Part shown: positions 32,075 through 34,365 of the stretch, one piece after another
Layout: each line of letters opens with the position of its first letter
Position numbering within the stretch: the first letter of the stretch is position 1
From: Achromobacter denitrificans NBRC 15125
GTDB taxonomy: Bacteria; Pseudomonadota; Gammaproteobacteria; Burkholderiales; Burkholderiaceae_B
Assembly: GCF_001571365.1 (NCBI RefSeq)
Contig: NZ_BCTQ01000055.1
Span: forward strand, 1 to 34,365
Length of the DNA stretch: 34,365 nt
Direction: 5' to 3'
Position numbers and translations under genes: made by a program
The notes under the pieces: generated by a model
Seen by the model: the letters and a program-made list of their open reading frames with translations, nothing else
What the model was told of the DNA's origin: nothing
The model's database searches: none

Positions 32075-34285
32075 TCAGCCTTCGTGTAGCAGGAAGAGGG
32101 TCGCCAGCGGCGGCAGGGTCAGCGACAGGGCCTGGGGCTGGCCGTGGGCCGGCGTGTCCGCGGTGCTGGAGCCGCCGCGGTTGCCCTGGCCGCTGCCGCC
32201 GTAGTCCAGCGCGTCGGTGTTGAGCTTCTCGGCCCAGCGGCCCGCTTGCGGCACGCCGATGCGGTAGCCGTGGCGGACCACGGGCGTGAAGTTGGAGACG
32301 GCCAGCAGGTGGCTGCGGCCGTCGCTGCGCACGAATGCGACCACGCTGTTGTCGCGGTCGTCGAGGATGGTCCAGGCGAATCCGGCGGGGTCGGCATCCA
32401 GCGCGTGCAGGGCGGGCAGGGCCTGGTACAGGCCGTTCAGGTCCGCGACCAGCCGCTGCATGCCGCGGTGCCCGGGCTGGTCCAGCAGGCTCCAGTCCAG
32501 CGTGGCGTCGTGGTTCCATTCGGCGGGCTGGGCCAGCTCGCCGCCCATGAAGAGCAGCTTCTTGCCGGGGTGGGCCCACATGAAGCCCAGGTAGGCGCGC
32601 AGATTGGCGAGCCTGGCCGCGGCGTCGCCCGGCATCTTCGACAGCAGCGAGCCCTTGCCGTGCACCACCTCGTCATGCGAGAGCGGCAGGATGAACCGTT
32701 CGCTGTACGCGTACACCATGCCGAAGGTGATGTCGTGGTGGTGGTGCTTGCGATGCACCGGGTCCTGCGCCAGATAGCGCAGCGTGTCGTGCATCCAGCC
32801 CATGTTCCATTTGTAGTGGAATCCCAGCCCGCCCTCGGCCACGGGCGCGGTCACGCCGGGCCAGGCGGTGGATTCCTCGGCCACCATGATGGCGTCCGGA
32901 CATTCCTCGCGCACCGCGCTGTTGAGTTCGCGCAGGAACTGCACGGCTTCCAGGTTCTCGCGCCCGCCGTAGCGGTTGGGAATCCATTGCCCGGGCTGCC
33001 GGCTGTAGTCGCGGTACAGCATGGAGGCCACCGCGTCGACCCGCAGGCCGTCCACGTGGTAATGCTTCAGCCAATGCAGGGCGCTGGCGATCATGAACGC
33101 CTTGACCTCGGTGCGGCCGAGGTTGTAGACCAGCGTGTGCCAGTCCGGGTGATAGCCTTCGCGCGGGTCCTCGTACTCGTACAGCGCGGTGCCGTCGAAG
33201 CGCGCGAGCCCGTGGGGATCATCGGGAAAGTGCGCGGGCACCCAGTCCAGGATGACGCCGATGCCGGCATCGTGGCAGCGGTCGACGAAGCGGGCGAAGG
33301 CGGCGGGGGGCCCATACCGGGCGGTAGGCGCGAACATGCCCAAAGGCTGGTAGCCCCAGGAACCGCCGAACGGATGTTCCATGATGGGCATGAGTTCCAC
33401 ATGGCTGAAACCCATGGCGCGCGCGTAGGCGGGCAGCTTGTCGGCCAGCTGGTCCCAGAGGCAGGCGCCGGCGCCGGGCGCGGCCCAGGAGCCGGCATGC
33501 ACTTCGTAGATGGACAGCGCGGCGGCGGGCGCGTGCCGGGCGCGGCGTTCTTGCATCCATGCGTCGTCCTTCCAGGGATAGGGAGCGGGATCGGCCACGA
33601 CGGAGGCCGTGGCGGGCGGGGCCTCGCTGCGGCGCGCGTAGGGGTCGGCCTTCAGCCGTTGATGGCCGACGGCGTCGGTAATGGCGAATTTATAGCGGTC
33701 GCCGGGTTGCACGCCGGGCAGGAAAATCTCCCACACGCCGGCGCGGTGGCGCAGGCGCATGCCGTGGCGGCGGGCGTCCCAGCTGTTGAAATCGCCCACC
33801 ACCGCCACCCGGCGGGCATTGGGCGCCCACACGGCGCAGCGCAGGCCCGGCACGCCGTCCACTTCGGTCAGGCGCGCGCCCAGGGCCTCGCCCGCATCGC
33901 GCCAGGAGCCGTCGGCCAGGGCGCGCAGCGTGTCTTCGCCGAGTTGCGGCCCGAAGGCATAGGGATCCGCGGCCAGCTGTTGAGCGCCGGGCCAGCGGAT
34001 GGCGAGGCGGTACGACGCGCCGTCTCCGGCGCGCGCATGCGGCGCCTGGCCGATGTACAGGCCCTGAGCCTGCTCGCGCAGCGGCGTGCGCGCGCCGTCC
34101 CGGTCCACCGCATCCACGCCCAGGGCGCCCGGCGCATAGACGCGCAGCCAGCCCGCGTGCGGGCCCAGCACGGAGAAGGGATCGGCATGCGTGCCGCCGG
34201 CTAGCGCCGCCAGGGCGGCCGCGTCGAGGGTTCCCGGCGCGGCGCCGGCGTCGGAGCGGACATCGGGACGAACGTCCTGGTTCAT
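32075..34285 (-). CDS. glgB: 1,4-alpha-glucan branching enzyme GlgB
   Basis: This is 736 residues. The N-terminal ~210 residues hold one or two CBM48-like modules (HADPFSVLGPHAG; FNSWDARRHGMRLRHRAGVW). The GH13 barrel has SHVELMPIMEHPFGGSWGYQ, the nucleophile Asp417 in DGLRVDAVASMLYRDYSR, the acid Glu in MVAEESTAWPGVT and LPLSHDEVVHGKGSLLSK. It makes alpha-1,6 branches in glycogen. GGGAGAAC precedes the ATG, which overlaps the stop of the upstream gene (ATGA). It is the first complete gene of this operon in the window; the operon promoter lies to the right, outside. Confidence 0.96.
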   Translation of the reverse strand: MNQDVRPDVRSDAGAAPGTLDAAALAALAGGTHADPFSVLGPHAGWLRVYAPGALGVDAVDRDGARTPLREQAQGLYIGQAPHARAGDGASYRLAIRWPGAQQLAADPYAFGPQLGEDTLRALADGSWRDAGEALGARLTEVDGVPGLRCAVWAPNARRVAVVGDFNSWDARRHGMRLRHRAGVWEIFLPGVQPGDRYKFAITDAVGHQRLKADPYARRSEAPPATASVVADPAPYPWKDDAWMQERRARHAPAAALSIYEVHAGSWAAPGAGACLWDQLADKLPAYARAMGFSHVELMPIMEHPFGGSWGYQPLGMFAPTARYGPPAAFARFVDRCHDAGIGVILDWVPAHFPDDPHGLARFDGTALYEYEDPREGYHPDWHTLVYNLGRTEVKAFMIASALHWLKHYHVDGLRVDAVASMLYRDYSRQPGQWIPNRYGGRENLEAVQFLRELNSAVREECPDAIMVAEESTAWPGVTAPVAEGGLGFHYKWNMGWMHDTLRYLAQDPVHRKHHHHDITFGMVYAYSERFILPLSHDEVVHGKGSLLSKMPGDAAARLANLRAYLGFMWAHPGKKLLFMGGELAQPAEWNHDATLDWSLLDQPGHRGMQRLVADLNGLYQALPALHALDADPAGFAWTILDDRDNSVVAFVRSDGRSHLLAVSNFTPVVRHGYRIGVPQAGRWAEKLNTDALDYGGSGQGNRGGSSTADTPAHGQPQALSLTLPPLATLFLLHEG

Positions 34286-34365
34286 GGCGTTCTCCCTTCC
34301 GCGTCGATCGCGGCCGAAAGCAGGAGGTGGCGGGCCAGTTCGGTCAAGGCGCACAGCGGAATCGA
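34282..34365 (-). CDS. C-terminal 27 codons of an upstream gene
   Basis: On the minus strand the frame reads SIPLCALTELARHLLLSAAI and six more residues to a TGA that overlaps the glgB ATG by 4 bp. The tight overlap is the same as at other junctions of this operon, so this is very probably a real gene tail. The operon context suggests a maltosyl- or trehalose-linked enzyme such as a TreS-maltokinase, but 27 residues are too few to identify it. Confidence 0.55.
   Translation of the reverse strand, partial: SIPLCALTELARHLLLSAAIDAEGRTP

Noticed and set aside
1..34365. Mobile elements, prophage, CRISPR, tRNA or rRNA
   Set aside because: I found no transposase or integrase motifs, no direct-repeat arrays and no tRNA-like cloverleaf. 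Base composition is even across the window.

Overview
The window is very GC-rich with strongly GC-biased third positions. Its gene content (sigma-54 with enhancer-binding proteins, Ku/LigD non-homologous end joining, DUF2325, a GlgB-GlgX-TreZ-MalQ-TreY run) suggests a betaproteobacterium of the order Burkholderiales, perhaps the Bordetella/Achromobacter group. The taxonomy is inferred from style and gene content, not from a marker gene. I see no rRNA, tRNA, CRISPR array, insertion sequence or phage gene.

Layout. (1) 1-7.7 kb is regulatory: the tail of a DUF2325 gene, a 999-residue hybrid sensor kinase, a convergent rpoN (sigma-54), and two divergently transcribed sigma-54 activators. One activator has no receiver domain; the other is a full response regulator. 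(2) 7.7-17.5 kb is a dense set of short stress-type genes in alternating orientation: small exported, membrane and disordered proteins, DUF378, DUF4142, an SDR oxidoreductase, LigD, Ku, a DUF883 protein, a four-helix-bundle copper protein, topoisomerase IB and a DUF3309 protein. (3) 17.6-23.3 kb carries a D-2-hydroxyacid dehydrogenase, a tandem universal stress protein, a FUSC-type membrane protein, an EAL phosphodiesterase and a tiny Gln-rich protein. (4) 23.4-34.3 kb is a minus-strand alpha-glucan/trehalose operon (glgB-glgX-treZ-malQ-treY, four genes joined by short overlaps or gaps), with the tail of one more gene at the right edge.

The main result is a repeated -24/-12 (sigma-54) promoter, GG-N10-GC. 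It lies 31-68 nt before the start codons of ten transcription units in regions 2 and 3, including ku-ligD, topoisomerase IB, the SDR, the copper protein and most of the small stress proteins. Three divergent gene pairs share their gap with two such promoters back to back. A near-perfect canonical copy precedes rpoN itself. The stress promoters form a subclass: GGG instead of TGG at the -24 side, and a G/C-rich four-base spacer before TTGCT. The local rpoN also differs from the usual RpoN box at two positions.

I infer a dedicated sigma-54 circuit (kinase, activators, self-activated sigma factor) that drives a stress regulon including NHEJ repair. This is the job that ECF-type or sigma-S general stress systems do elsewhere. 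It is an inference from sequence; no expression or binding data were available.
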